Source: Gemmatimonadaceae bacterium (GTDB taxonomy: Bacteria > Gemmatimonadota > Gemmatimonadetes > Gemmatimonadales > Gemmatimonadaceae). Taken from it: 64,000 bases of DNA. Within the stretch, counting starts at the first letter, position 1, and the number at the start of each line of letters is the position of its first letter. The notes under the pieces are model-generated. The model was given only the letters and a program-made list of their open reading frames with translations, had not been told where the DNA came from and did no database searches. A program made the position numbers and the translations under genes. Below are positions 26,913 through 37,100 of this stretch, one piece after another. The stretch is taken from NCBI GenBank assembly GCA_016720905.1, contig JADKJT010000002.1, positions 372,001 to 436,000 of the forward strand, written 5' to 3'.

Positions 26913-29290
26913 ACCGCTCGTTGGCCATGACGCTGCTGGCCCTGTCGCTGGTGGCCTGTGCGCCGCGAGAGTCGCCGGCACAGCCGCCGGCCGCACGGTG
27001 GCGCGCGCAGATCGAGCAGGCCGAGGCGGCGGCCCGGCGCGGTGACCGCCGCGAGGCCTCGCGATTGGCCTCGGCCATCGTTGCGGAGTATGGGCGAACG
27101 GGCAGCCGGATCAGTGCCGAGCACGTGAACGCCGGGCGTGCGTACGTGCTGCTGTCGTCGGGTGACGCGAGCGCGGCGCGCGCGGCGCTGGCAGCATTCG
27201 ATGCTGGCGCTGCCGACAGCACCAACCTCGATGCCACGCGACGCACCGGAAACCTGTTTCTCGAGAAGTACAACGCGCCGGATGCACGCCTGTCGTACGA
27301 ATCAGTTCTGAAGCGCGCCCCCAACGACCCGGAGGCCTTGCTCGGCTTGGCACAGGTGGAAGAGTTCGAGGGCAAATCCACCGCATTGGCCACGGCGCGC
27401 AAAGCGCTGGCCGCAAATCCGCAGCTGGTGGGCGCGCTGGCGTTTGTTGCCCGTATGCAACTCGAAGCCGAGCAGTGGGACTCGGCGACGGTGAGCGCGC
27501 ATCGGGCATTGGCGGCCGACAGCACATCGATTGCCGCCTGGTCGGTGCTTGGTGCCGTGGGATGGCTCAAGTGGCGACTCGGCGATGTTCCGGCGTCGCG
27601 CGGCGGCCATGACGTTGCAGCCGAGGCCATCCGACTTCTATGCGGAGTTGGCCGAGGCCGCGGTTCGCACGCGGCGGTATGCGGAGGCCGTGCGCCTGGC
27701 CGAGCAGGCCGTATCGTACGACAGCCTGTCGGTGCGCGCGTTGGGGGTATTGGGCACCAATCAATTGCGCACGGGCAAGATGGCCGCCGGTCAAACCACA
27801 CTCGACCGGGCCTTCGTGCTCGATCCGTTCAATGTGTGGCACAAGAACACGCTGGATTTGCTGGACAAGCTCAAGGCATTCCGCACCATTCGTCAGGGGC
27901 GCTTTGAAGTCGTGGCACCGGCGGAGGAAGCGGATCTGCTGGCGATGTACATCGTGCCATTGCTGGAGCGCGCGTTTGATTCGCTGCAGGTACGTTACGG
28001 GTTCGCGCCGCCAACGCCGGTGCGTCTGGAGTTCTATCGATACCACGCGGATTTTTCGGTGCGCAGCGTTGGCCTGACCGGATTGGGCGCACTGGGTGTC
28101 AGTTTCGGCAGTCTGCTGGCGATGGACACGCCCAGCGCGCGTGATCGCGGCACGTTCAACTGGGGATCGACGGCGTGGCATGAACTGACACACGCCTTCA
28201 CCCTTGGCGCATCGGCGCATCGCGTCCCGCGCTGGCTGTCGGAAGGCATGTCCGTGCTGGAGGAGCGTCGCGCGCAGCGTGGATGGGGCGCCGATGCCAC
28301 GGTGCCGTATCTCGCGGCGCTGGGCAGCGGCGTATTGCGACCCGTCAGTCAGCTCAACGAAGGGTTTTTGCGACCGCGCTTTCCGGACGAGATCGGCTTC
28401 AGCTACTATCAGGCCTCGCTGTTCTGCGAAATGGTCGAGGCACTGAAGGGCGCCAAGGCGCTGCCCGCACTACTCACGGCCTATCGTGACGGACTGGACA
28501 CGCCTACGGTGTTCGAACGCGTCCTGGGGATGTCGTCGGTCGCGGTTGACACGCTGTTCGATTCCTGGATGCGCGCCAAGTTTGCGGTGCCGCTCAAGTC
28601 CATCACGGCCGAACGGACGGTTGGCGGGGTACGGCTATCGGTGGCGCGCCGAGTGGTCGAGCGACCGTGCCCGGCATGCTCATTCCCAAGGGCGCGTTCA
28701 TCGAGACGATGGCGTCGGCGCTCGAGGCGATGGAACGGAAGCAGCGCGATTCCACGCGGGCGCGGCTGGAGCGCGCGCAGGCGCTGTTTCCCGAGTATGC
28801 CGGCGACGACAGTCCGGCCTGGTTGTTGGCGCAGTTGGCGATCGAGCGCGGCGATTCCGCGACAGCACTTTCCCAGCTGTCTGTCATGACCAGTCGCAAC
28901 GAAACCGCCTGGCAGCCCAATCAGCTGGAGGCCGATGTGCGCGAACGGCGCCGCGATGCTCCCGGCGCGATGGCGGCGCTGGAGCGTTTGCTGTGGATTT
29001 CCCCGTACGACAACGTGCTGCACGATCGATTGGCCACACTGGCGACCGCGCGCGGCGAACACACCAAGGCGCTTCGGGAACGGCGCGCGGTCGTGGCCAA
29101 TCAGCCAACCGATGTGCTGACCGCGCGGTATGAGTTGGCACGGGCGTTGGTCGCATCGGGAGATGTGGCTGGTGCCCGACGCGAGTTGCTGGAGGTGCTC
29201 GAACAAGCACCGTCTTTCGAGAAAGCGCAGGTGCTGCTGCTGGAGTTGCGAGGCAGGTCGCAGGACCGGATTCGCGATGACCATCTTTGA
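26909..29290 (+). CDS. lipoprotein with TPR repeats and gluzincin (peptidase MA-like) domain (apparent frameshifts)
   Basis: Read through two frame changes (near 27600 and 28660) this is one ~790-residue lipoprotein. Lipobox ALSLVACAP lies at the N-terminus. TPR-like helical repeats precede the peptidase (APNDPEALLGLAQVEEFEGK, AEAVRLAEQAVSYDSLSVRALGVLG) and follow it (GDSATALSQL, APGAMAALERLLWISPYD). The middle domain carries zinc motif WHELTHAF with a downstream Glu in WLSEGMSVLEE, as in peptidase MA/M1-like gluzincins. Substrates are unknown; the TPR parts suggest it docks onto a partner. Frame, codon style and repeats are preserved across the shifts, which argues for sequence error. Confidence 0.75.
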
Positions 29291-29309
29291 ACCGGGGCAA
29301 CCCGTCACC

Positions 29310-30119
29310 ATGAAATCAATGCGAACGGCCTGCCACCGTCGGTGGCGGATGGTGCGGCGCCCGCTGTTGATGGGCATCGTGCTCGCCTTGGGCATCGCCG
29401 GAACGGCCGACGCACAGCGCCGGGGCGGCCGCGGCGGCCGCAACGGCCCGACGATTCTGCCCAACGTGCCGTACGATGGCCGCTTCACGTACATCCGCGT
29501 GCGGTACGACATTCCGATGGACGGAGGGTTTCGCGGCCAGGACATCAAGTGGGCGCACGACTATCCGCGCGGCGAGCAGCATTTCGCGAAAGTGATGTCG
29601 GAGTTGTCGACCATTCGCATCCATACGGCCGGCAGCAACATCCTGACGCTGGATGATCCGCAGCTGACCAAGTACCCGGTGGCGTTCATCACGGAGCCGG
29701 GGTTCTGGCGGCCAAACGATCAGGAAGTGCTGGGGCTGCGCAACTACCTGACCAAGGGCGGCTTCGTGATCTTCGACGATTTCGCCGGTGAGCATTGGAT
29801 GAATTTCGAAGAGCAGATGCGCAAGGTGCTCCCGAAGCTTCGGCCCATCGAGTTGACCCTGGCGCACCCGCTGTTCGATTCGTTCTACAAGATCAAGTCG
29901 TTGGACTACGAGCACCCGTACTATCGCGGCTTCAAGTCGGTGTTCTATGGCATCTTCGAGGACAATGATCCCAAGAAGCGCCTGATGGCCGTGGTGAACT
30001 ACAACAACGACATGTCGGAGTATTGGGAGTTCTCCGATCAGGGCATGTTTCCGATGGATGCGTCCAACGAAGCGTACAAGCTGGGCGTGAACTACATCAT
30101 CTACGCCCTCACGCGATAG
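29310..30119 (+). CDS. exported DUF4159 protein
   Basis: A ~269-residue protein with a signal peptide (RRPLLMGIVLALGIAGTADAQ) followed by an Arg/Gly-rich patch and a DUF4159 domain (FTYIRVRYDIPMDGG, IKWAHDYPRGEQHFAKVM, YPVAFITEPGFW, LRNYLTKGGFVIFDDF). DUF4159 has a flavodoxin/amidotransferase-like fold and is found almost always beside MoxR, DUF58 and VWA genes, as here. No catalytic function is known. ATG 29310 is preferred; an in-frame ATG at 29277 overlaps the previous gene by 14 bases and would add 11 residues before the signal peptide. MoxR follows after a 57-base gap. Confidence 0.83.
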   Translation: MKSMRTACHRRWRMVRRPLLMGIVLALGIAGTADAQRRGGRGGRNGPTILPNVPYDGRFTYIRVRYDIPMDGGFRGQDIKWAHDYPRGEQHFAKVMSELSTIRIHTAGSNILTLDDPQLTKYPVAFITEPGFWRPNDQEVLGLRNYLTKGGFVIFDDFAGEHWMNFEEQMRKVLPKLRPIELTLAHPLFDSFYKIKSLDYEHPYYRGFKSVFYGIFEDNDPKKRLMAVVNYNNDMSEYWEFSDQGMFPMDASNEAYKLGVNYIIYALTR

Positions 30120-30143
30120 TGTCGACTGGCGTGCCAGCGTCTT

Positions 30144-30173
30144 CCGTCTCCCGTCTCCCTTCTCCTGTCTTCC
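30144..30173. repeat. degenerate GTCTCCC intergenic repeat
   Basis: Two exact copies of CCGTCTC (same cycle as GGGAGAC read on the other strand) followed by a decayed third and fourth copy, sitting in the gap directly before the moxR ATG at 30177. It belongs to the same intergenic repeat family as 22543-22570 and 38014-38048. Confidence 0.7.
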
Positions 30174-30176
30174 CCG

Positions 30177-31202
30177 ATGACCTCTCCAAGCGCTGATCTG
30201 GACCGCCTCGACGACGCCACACTGGCCGACCGCCTGCAAGACACCGGCGATCGCATCACCCGTGAATTGCGCAAGGTCATCGTTGGACAGGAGTCCGTGG
30301 TCGAGCAGGCCCTCATCGCGCTCTTTGCCGGTGGCAACTGCCTGCTGGTGGGCGTGCCCGGGCTGGCCAAGACGTTGCTCATCTCGACGTTGGCGCGCGC
30401 GCTCGACCTCAAATTCTCGCGCATCCAGTTCACGCCCGACCTGATGCCGTCGGATGTCACCGGCACCGATGTGATCCAGGATGATCCCACCACGGGACAT
30501 CGGCGGCTGGCGTTCATGCCGGGACCCGTGTTTGCCAATGTCCTGCTGGCCGACGAAATCAACCGCACGCCACCGAAGACGCAGGCGGCGCTGCTGGAGG
30601 CCATGCAGGAGCGCCGTGTCACCGTGCAGGGTCGCACGTATGACCTTGACGCACCGTTCTTCGTGTTTGCCACGCAGAATCCCATCGAACTCGAAGGCAC
30701 CTATCCCCTGCCGGAAGCGCAACTCGATCGCTTCATGCTGGAAGTGATGCTGGACTATTCGCCGGAAGAGGACGAGGTGGCCATCGTGCGTGCGACCACG
30801 TCACTGCCTCCCGAGGCGGTGCAGCCCGTGGTGGGGAAAGCCGAGATCCTGGCGTTCCAGCGCGTAGTGCGTCGCCTGCCGATTGCGGACGCCGTGACGC
30901 GCTATGCCGTGCGGCTGGTGCGCACATCCCGGCCAGGCGACGGCGCGCCGGATTTCGTCACGCAGTACGTGTCGTATGGCGCGTCGGTGCGCGCGGCGCA
31001 GGCGTTGGTGCTGGGCGCCAAGGCGCGGGCGCTGCTGCAGGGTCGCGCCAGCGCGGGCTTCGAGGATGTCCGTGCGCTGGCACGCCCTGTATTGCGGCAT
31101 CGGGTGCTGGTCAACTTCCAGGCGCAGTCGGAGAAAGTGACCACCGACGCGCTCGTGTCGCGCCTGCTGGACATCGTGCCGCTGCCCAAGTCCGGCATCT
31201 GA
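30177..31202 (+). CDS. MoxR-family AAA+ ATPase
   Basis: A 341-residue soluble MoxR-type AAA+ ATPase, a chaperone-like motor that remodels or activates partner proteins, usually with VWA-domain partners. Walker A is GVPGLAKT (in CLLVGVPGLAKTLL), Walker B is VLLADEINRTPPKTQAALLEAMQE, sensor 1 FVFATQNPIELEGTYPLPEAQLDRF, and the C-terminal lid domain ends in PLPKSGI. Length is normal. It is followed after 2 bases by a DUF58 gene and then by a BatA-like VWA protein, the standard MoxR cluster order. Confidence 0.96.
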   Translation: MTSPSADLDRLDDATLADRLQDTGDRITRELRKVIVGQESVVEQALIALFAGGNCLLVGVPGLAKTLLISTLARALDLKFSRIQFTPDLMPSDVTGTDVIQDDPTTGHRRLAFMPGPVFANVLLADEINRTPPKTQAALLEAMQERRVTVQGRTYDLDAPFFVFATQNPIELEGTYPLPEAQLDRFMLEVMLDYSPEEDEVAIVRATTSLPPEAVQPVVGKAEILAFQRVVRRLPIADAVTRYAVRLVRTSRPGDGAPDFVTQYVSYGASVRAAQALVLGAKARALLQGRASAGFEDVRALARPVLRHRVLVNFQAQSEKVTTDALVSRLLDIVPLPKSGI

Positions 31203-31204
31203 TC

Positions 31205-32104
31205 GTGTCTGCCGCTCCTGCCGCATTCCTCGAACCGGCGCTGCTCGCCCGCATCTCCGATCTGGCGTTGCTGGCGCGCACGGTGGTGGATGGATTCATG
31301 CACGGCCATCATCGGTCATTGCGGAAAGGGTCGTCACTCGACTTCGCGGAACACCGTTCGTATCAACCGGGTGACGACCTGCGCCCCATCGACTGGCGGC
31401 TGTATGGGCGCACCGACCGGTTCTACATCAAGCAGTACGACGCCGACACGAACGCGAGTGTGTTGTTTGCGCTGGACCAATCGGGATCGATGGACTTCGG
31501 CAGTGGGTCGGTCACGAAATTCGAATACGCGCGGTTTCTCACGGCCTCGCTGGCGTGGCTGTCGCAGCAGCAGGGTGATCGGGTGGGTCTGGCGACCTTC
31601 ACCGGCGACCTGATCGACATCGTGCCGCCGTCGGTGCGCCACCTGCAGTTGATGTTGCACACGCTCGCACGCGCCAGGGCCAAAGGCGGCAGCCATCTGA
31701 TGGCCGCCATCGAACGCGTGGGGCTGCTGACGCAGCGCACCGGCATCGTCGTGCTGATCACCGATTGCTACGAGCGTCCTGAGGCACTCGGCCGGGCCAT
31801 TGATGCGCTTCGCACGCGTGGCCATGATGTCATCGTGTTTCATATCGTCGACCCGGCGGAGCTGGAACTGCCCGGCGACTTGCCGGCCACCTTTGAAGAC
31901 GCCGAGAGTGGCGCACTGCTGCCGCTCAAACCGGGAGAACTGCGCGGGAAATATCAGGCGTTGCTGACAGCCCACCATGACGCACTGACGCGACGCATCG
32001 CGGCAGCCGGCGCGGATTACGTGCGCCTGGACACCAGCGAACCGCTGGACCGTGCCCTTCACGCCTATCTCGACGCACGCCTTACGCGCAGTCGGGTGCG
32101 CTGA
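31205..32104 (+). CDS. DUF58 (VWA-like) protein
   Basis: A 299-residue cytoplasmic protein of the DUF58 family. The diagnostic segment SLDFAEHRSYQPGDDLRPIDWRLYGRTDRFYIKQYD lies near residues 40-75 (described here by its key part YQPGDDLRPIDWR). It is followed by a VWA-like core with a MIDAS-type ALDQSGSMDF and IVVLITDCYERPE. DUF58 proteins are the usual partners of MoxR ATPases and are thought to be their direct clients; no enzyme activity is known. The start is GTG 31205, 2 bases after the moxR stop. The next gene begins 12 bases after its stop. Confidence 0.92.
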   Translation: MSAAPAAFLEPALLARISDLALLARTVVDGFMHGHHRSLRKGSSLDFAEHRSYQPGDDLRPIDWRLYGRTDRFYIKQYDADTNASVLFALDQSGSMDFGSGSVTKFEYARFLTASLAWLSQQQGDRVGLATFTGDLIDIVPPSVRHLQLMLHTLARARAKGGSHLMAAIERVGLLTQRTGIVVLITDCYERPEALGRAIDALRTRGHDVIVFHIVDPAELELPGDLPATFEDAESGALLPLKPGELRGKYQALLTAHHDALTRRIAAAGADYVRLDTSEPLDRALHAYLDARLTRSRVR

Positions 32105-32116
32105 GGCGCCCGCCAC

Positions 32117-34198
32117 ATGGGTCTCGGATTCCTCGTTCCCGCATTTCTGGCCGGGCTGGCCGTGCTGGTCATCCCGCTGCTGGTCCACCTGCGACATCGC
32201 GACAAGGAACGGCCGTATCGCTTTCCCTCGCTGATGTTCCTGGAGCAGCTGCCGATTCGCACGGCGCGACGTCAACGCGTGACCGATTGGCCGTTGCTGC
32301 TGCTGCGCGCCTTGGCCATTGCGCTGCTGGCACTGGCCTTTGCCCGCCCGGTGTTCACGAAACGTTCGGCGGCGTCAGCGGACACGCGCACGCGCGCCGT
32401 GGTCATCGCGCTCGATCGCTCGCTCAGCATGAGTCACGCGGCCATCTGGCCGGCGGCGCTCGACTCGGCGCGCGCGGTGGTGCGCGCCCTGGGCGCTCGC
32501 GACCGGGTGGGTGTGGTGCTGTTCGACGACGCCGCCGAGATCGCGCAGCGCCTCACCGACGACAAGGCGGCCGCCGTCGCCGTGTTGTCCAGCGCGAAGA
32601 CCACTGTGCGCGGTACGCGATTCGCCCCGGCCATTCGGACGGCACGCCAGATGCTGCTGGACGCCCCCTATGCGGCCGCCGAGATCGTGTTGATTTCCGA
32701 TCTGCAGCGCGTGGGCACCACGGGTGTTGCAGGACTTGATCTGCCGTCGGGTGTGACCTTGCGCGCGGTCGCGGTGGTACCGCCTTCGCGCGCCAACAGC
32801 ACGATACGCGCGGTGGAAGCGCGTCGGGTGGTGGAGAACAACCGGTCGATGCTGGCGGTGAAAGCGCGGGTTCTTTCGCGCGAGTTGGGCACGCCGCGCA
32901 CGATCACGGCCACGCTCACGCTGAGCGGTCGCGCGGCGGGCACGCAACGCGTCACGCTCGTTGCCGATGGCGAGACGGTGGTGACCTTTGCGCCCGTCGC
33001 GGCGCCGGATGGCGCGGTGGAAGGCACCGTCACGCTGGACGCGGACGCGCTGGCCGCCGATGATCGATTTGCGTTCGTCGTGCCGCGCGACGATGTGCTG
33101 CGTGTGGCGTTGGTGCTGCCCGACGACGCCGTCAACGACGAGACTCTGTTTCTCGAACGCGCGCTGGCCATCGGACGCGCCCCCGAAGTGCGCCTTGACC
33201 GGGTGCGCGCGTCGGCGGTCACCAGTCTGGTCCTCAGGCAGCACGATGTGGTGTTCTACTGGGATGCCACGCCAACCGACGCCGCCACGGCGTTGCTTAC
33301 CCCGTATGTGACGGAAGGCCGCGGCGTGATCCTGCTGGCCGGCCGTCGGACCGCATCGCGCGCGACGATGTCGGCGCTGCTGCCGGCAAAATCGAGCGGC
33401 ATGGCGGACCGTCTGGTCGATCGCGGTGGCTCGTTGCGCGACTTCCGGTTTGAGCACGCGCTGTTCGCACCGTTCCGCGAAGTGGAGGATGCCTTTGCCG
33501 GTACGCGACTGCTGCGCTATGTGCGCCTCGACGCACCGCGCGATGTCGATGTCCTGGCGCGATTCGACGACGGGCTGCCGGCGGTGATGGAGCGGCGACT
33601 CGGCACGGGACATGTGCTGGCCCTGGCGGTTCCGCTTGACGCCCAGAACGGCGACTTGCCGTTGCAGCCGGCGTTCCTGCCGTTTGTGCGTCAGCTGTTG
33701 CTGCACACGTCGGGACGTGACGCGGTGCCGCTGTGGCGTACGACGGCGGAAAGCTGGTCGTTGCCCGACAGCCTGCGTGATCCGGTGGTGCGTACGCCCG
33801 ATGGATCGCTGCTGCGCCCCAAGGGCGATTCGCTGGGCCGCGCGGTCCCGCTGGCCGACGCGGGACTGTATGCGGCATTCTCGGGAAGCGTGACGGGGGC
33901 GCCGGAAGCACTGGCCGCCGTCAACGTGCCGCCTGGCGAGTCCGACCTCACGCCCATTGATCCCAAGGAACTGCTGCTTGGGGTACGCGAGTCGGCCCCG
34001 TCGGCGGCCGCCGCGGCGGCGCCGCCCACACCGACCGAGCTCGAGCGTCGCCAGAATCCGTGGCGCGTGTTTTTGATCATTGTCGCTCTCGCACTTATTG
34101 GCGAGACTTTCATGGCCACTCGCGGTTGGCGCGCCATCGCCCGACGCACCCGCCCGGTTACCCCGGATCCGGCATTGCCGGACAGGAGTCCACGATGA
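32117..34198 (+). CDS. BatA-like membrane VWA protein
   Basis: A 693-residue membrane protein. The N-terminal BatA domain is clear (FLVPAFLAGLAVLVIPLLVHL, then RFPSLMFLEQLP and LLLLRALAIALLALAFARP), giving two helices. A VWA domain with MIDAS sequence ALDRSLSMSHA and RVGVVLFDDAA follows, then Ig-like and GATase-like stretches, and a last helix VFLIIVALALIGETFMATRGW near the C-terminus. The VWA domain therefore faces outside the cytoplasm between two anchors. Such proteins work with MoxR/DUF58 in envelope-linked assembly or stress roles; function here is unknown. The stop overlaps the next ATG (ATGA). Confidence 0.88.
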   Translation: MGLGFLVPAFLAGLAVLVIPLLVHLRHRDKERPYRFPSLMFLEQLPIRTARRQRVTDWPLLLLRALAIALLALAFARPVFTKRSAASADTRTRAVVIALDRSLSMSHAAIWPAALDSARAVVRALGARDRVGVVLFDDAAEIAQRLTDDKAAAVAVLSSAKTTVRGTRFAPAIRTARQMLLDAPYAAAEIVLISDLQRVGTTGVAGLDLPSGVTLRAVAVVPPSRANSTIRAVEARRVVENNRSMLAVKARVLSRELGTPRTITATLTLSGRAAGTQRVTLVADGETVVTFAPVAAPDGAVEGTVTLDADALAADDRFAFVVPRDDVLRVALVLPDDAVNDETLFLERALAIGRAPEVRLDRVRASAVTSLVLRQHDVVFYWDATPTDAATALLTPYVTEGRGVILLAGRRTASRATMSALLPAKSSGMADRLVDRGGSLRDFRFEHALFAPFREVEDAFAGTRLLRYVRLDAPRDVDVLARFDDGLPAVMERRLGTGHVLALAVPLDAQNGDLPLQPAFLPFVRQLLLHTSGRDAVPLWRTTAESWSLPDSLRDPVVRTPDGSLLRPKGDSLGRAVPLADAGLYAAFSGSVTGAPEALAAVNVPPGESDLTPIDPKELLLGVRESAPSAAAAAAPPTPTELERRQNPWRVFLIIVALALIGETFMATRGWRAIARRTRPVTPDPALPDRSPR

Positions 34199-37100
34199 GT
34201 CCAGATCGTCAGTTGCTCACGACACTCGGCGTGCTCCGACGCCAGTGGCGGCAGCGCGTGCTGCTGGAGTCGCTGGTGTGGATCGTCATTGCGGTCATCC
34301 TCGCGGTCCTGGCGACCATCATCGTGCTGCGGACCTTCAGCACCAACGATGCGGACAACGCCCGGGTGCTGCTGGCGGCCCGTGTCACCGGCTACGGACT
34401 CATCGTGGCGGCCATCGTTCGCGGATTGATCTTGCCCCTGTTGAAACGCGCCAGCGATGAACGATTTGCGCTGTACGTGGAGGAACACGCTCCGCAGTTG
34501 CGGCAGGCCCTGCTCACCGCGGTGCAGGAAGCGCACCGTCCGGAAGCGGAACGTGTGTCCGCATCACTGTCCGCGCGATTGATGACGCGCGCCACCGCGG
34601 CCATCCGGCCGCTGCAAGAGCGTGCGGCACTGGAACGGCCGCGCATGGCGCGCGCCGGCAAATTGCTGGGCGGACTCGGAGTCGTCGCCGCGCTGCTGTT
34701 CATACTTGGTCCGGCCGCGATTCGTGATGGGGCGCGGTTGCTGTTCGTGCCGTGGGCCACGGCCGAAGCGGCGGTTCCGCGACGGCTGGTAACCGTCGAG
34801 CCGGGAAACGCCACGGTCCCGCGAGGCGGCGCCATCGAAGTGCATGCCGCGCTGGTGGGTTTTGCCGCCGACGCGGCCGACCTGGTGTTTCGCAGCGATT
34901 CGGGGGCCGAGTGGACGCGACTGCCCATGAGCCGCGACGCGGACTCCAGCGGCTTTCGTTCACGGATATTCGACCTGACCAGTCCGACCGAGTATTACGT
35001 CGAATCAGCCGACATTCGATCACCGATGTTTCGATTGAAGGTGAGCGATTTGCCGGCGGTGTCGCACATGGCGCTCGATCTCCGCTTCCCGGCGTATAGC
35101 GGGTTGCCGACGGAGCACATCGAGGATGGTGGCGATGTCGCAGCCGTGGTCGGCACCACCGTCGTGGTGCATGCCAGCATTACCCGCGCCGTGAAGAGCG
35201 GACAACTGCATTTCGATGATGGCACGGTCGTGCCGCTCGTGGCGCAGGGCGACTCGGTGGTCAGCGGCTCGTTTGTGGTGCGCAAGAGTGGATTCTATCG
35301 CGTCGATCTCGAGACCCTCGACGGCACGATGGTTGCCGGCTCGGTGCAGTATGTCGTTGATGCCATCCCGGATCGCGCGCCATCCGTGCGTATCGAGGAG
35401 CCGGGGCGCGACACCAAGGTCTCGAACACCGATGAAGTGACGGTGGCGGTGCAGGCCAGTGACGATCTCGGAGTCACCAAGCTCGAACTGCGCTATCGCG
35501 TCAATGGCGGTGACGAGAAGCGTGTCCCGATTCAGGACAGCCCCCAGCGCCTACCGCGACACGCGCGGGGCGAGCATATGACTCTGCTGGAGGAGTTGGA
35601 CCTGTCACCGGGTGATCTGTTGGCCTACCACGCGGTCGCGCGCGACGGCGCCGGGCATGAGGGCAGCAGCGACGTGTATTTCCTCGAAGTCCGCCCGTTC
35701 TCCAAGAACTACAAGCAGTCGGAACAGCAGGGTGGCGGCGGTGGCGGGGGCGGCGGACAGCAGCCCGACTCACCAGACGGATTCGTGCAGCGTCAGCGCG
35801 AGGTGGTGGCCGGCACCTTCAATTGGCTGCGTGACAGCAGCACGACGCCGGCCAAGAAGCGTCGCGAGGATGTCACCACGCTGACCATCGCCCAGGGTCG
35901 GTTGCGCGAAGACGTTGCGGCGCTGGCCAAGCGACTGGTGGATCGTGGCGTCGCGGCCACCGACACCACGTTTGCGAAGATCCAGAAGGAACTGGAGTCT
36001 GCCACCGTTGAAATGAAGGCGTCGGAAGAGCAACTCGGACGTGGACTGGGCGGAACAGCGTTGCCACCGGAGCAGCGAGCGCTGCAGCACCTGCAGCGGG
36101 CCGAAGCCATGTATCGCGACGTGCAGGTTCAGATGGGCGGCGGTGGTGGCGGCGGCGGCGGTGGCGGCGGTCAACAGGGACAGAAGCCGGAAGACCTCGC
36201 GGACCTTTTCGAACTGCAAACCGACAAGCTGCGCAATCAGTACGAGGCCGTGCAGCAACAGTCGTCGCAGGCGCAGCCGCAACGCGAAGTGGACGAGACG
36301 TTGGAACGGCTCAAGCAGTTGGCCAATCGCCAACAGCAGGAAAACGAGCGCATGCAGCGCATGGCGGAAGCGCTGCGCCAGCGCATGGGGCAGAACTCCA
36401 GCGGTGGAGCGAGCAGCGGCAGCAGTGGAAGTGCCAGCGCCGGCGGCGCAAACGGAGGAAATAGCGGCGGCAACAGCGGCGCCCAACGTGACCTTGCCAA
36501 GCAGGCCGAGGAAGAGGCGCGTCGTCTTGAGCGACTGTCCCGCGAACAGAACAATCCGGAACTCGCGGATGCGGCGCGTCAAATGCAGCAGGCAGCAGAC
36601 GCGATGCGTCGCGCGGCAACGGGATCGTCAGCCCAGGGCAGCAAGGCCCTCGAGGAACTCAACCGCGCTGCACGCAACCTGGAAGGCAGCAAGACAGACG
36701 CCACCAATCAGGGCATTCAGAAACTCGCGCAGCAAGCCAAAGAGATGGAATCGCGTCAGCGCGAGATCGCCAATGATGTGGAGGCCGCGCAGGCAGCGTC
36801 CGGCGAGCAGCGCTCGCAGCAGATGCAGAAACTGATGGATCGCAAAGACGCCTTGGCGAACGACGTGGGCAAACTCGAGGCCGAAGCGGACCGCCTGTCG
36901 CGGGACGGACGTCGGGATCAGCCAAAGGCGGCGGGCAAATTGAGCGAAGCCGCCGAGGCGATACGTGACACGCGCCTCAAGGACAAGATCGATTTCTCCA
37001 AGAACGTCATGCGCGCCGGTTCCGGTGAGTATGCCAAGTCGTTCGAAGGCCAGATCTCGGAAAATCTCAAGGATGTCGCCGAGCGGATGAGTCAGGCCGC

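Noticed and set aside
17268..28670. Programmed ribosomal frameshifting
   Set aside because: The shifts occur in many unrelated genes, without slippery heptamers or conserved sites, and several are repaired by adding a base to a G/C run.
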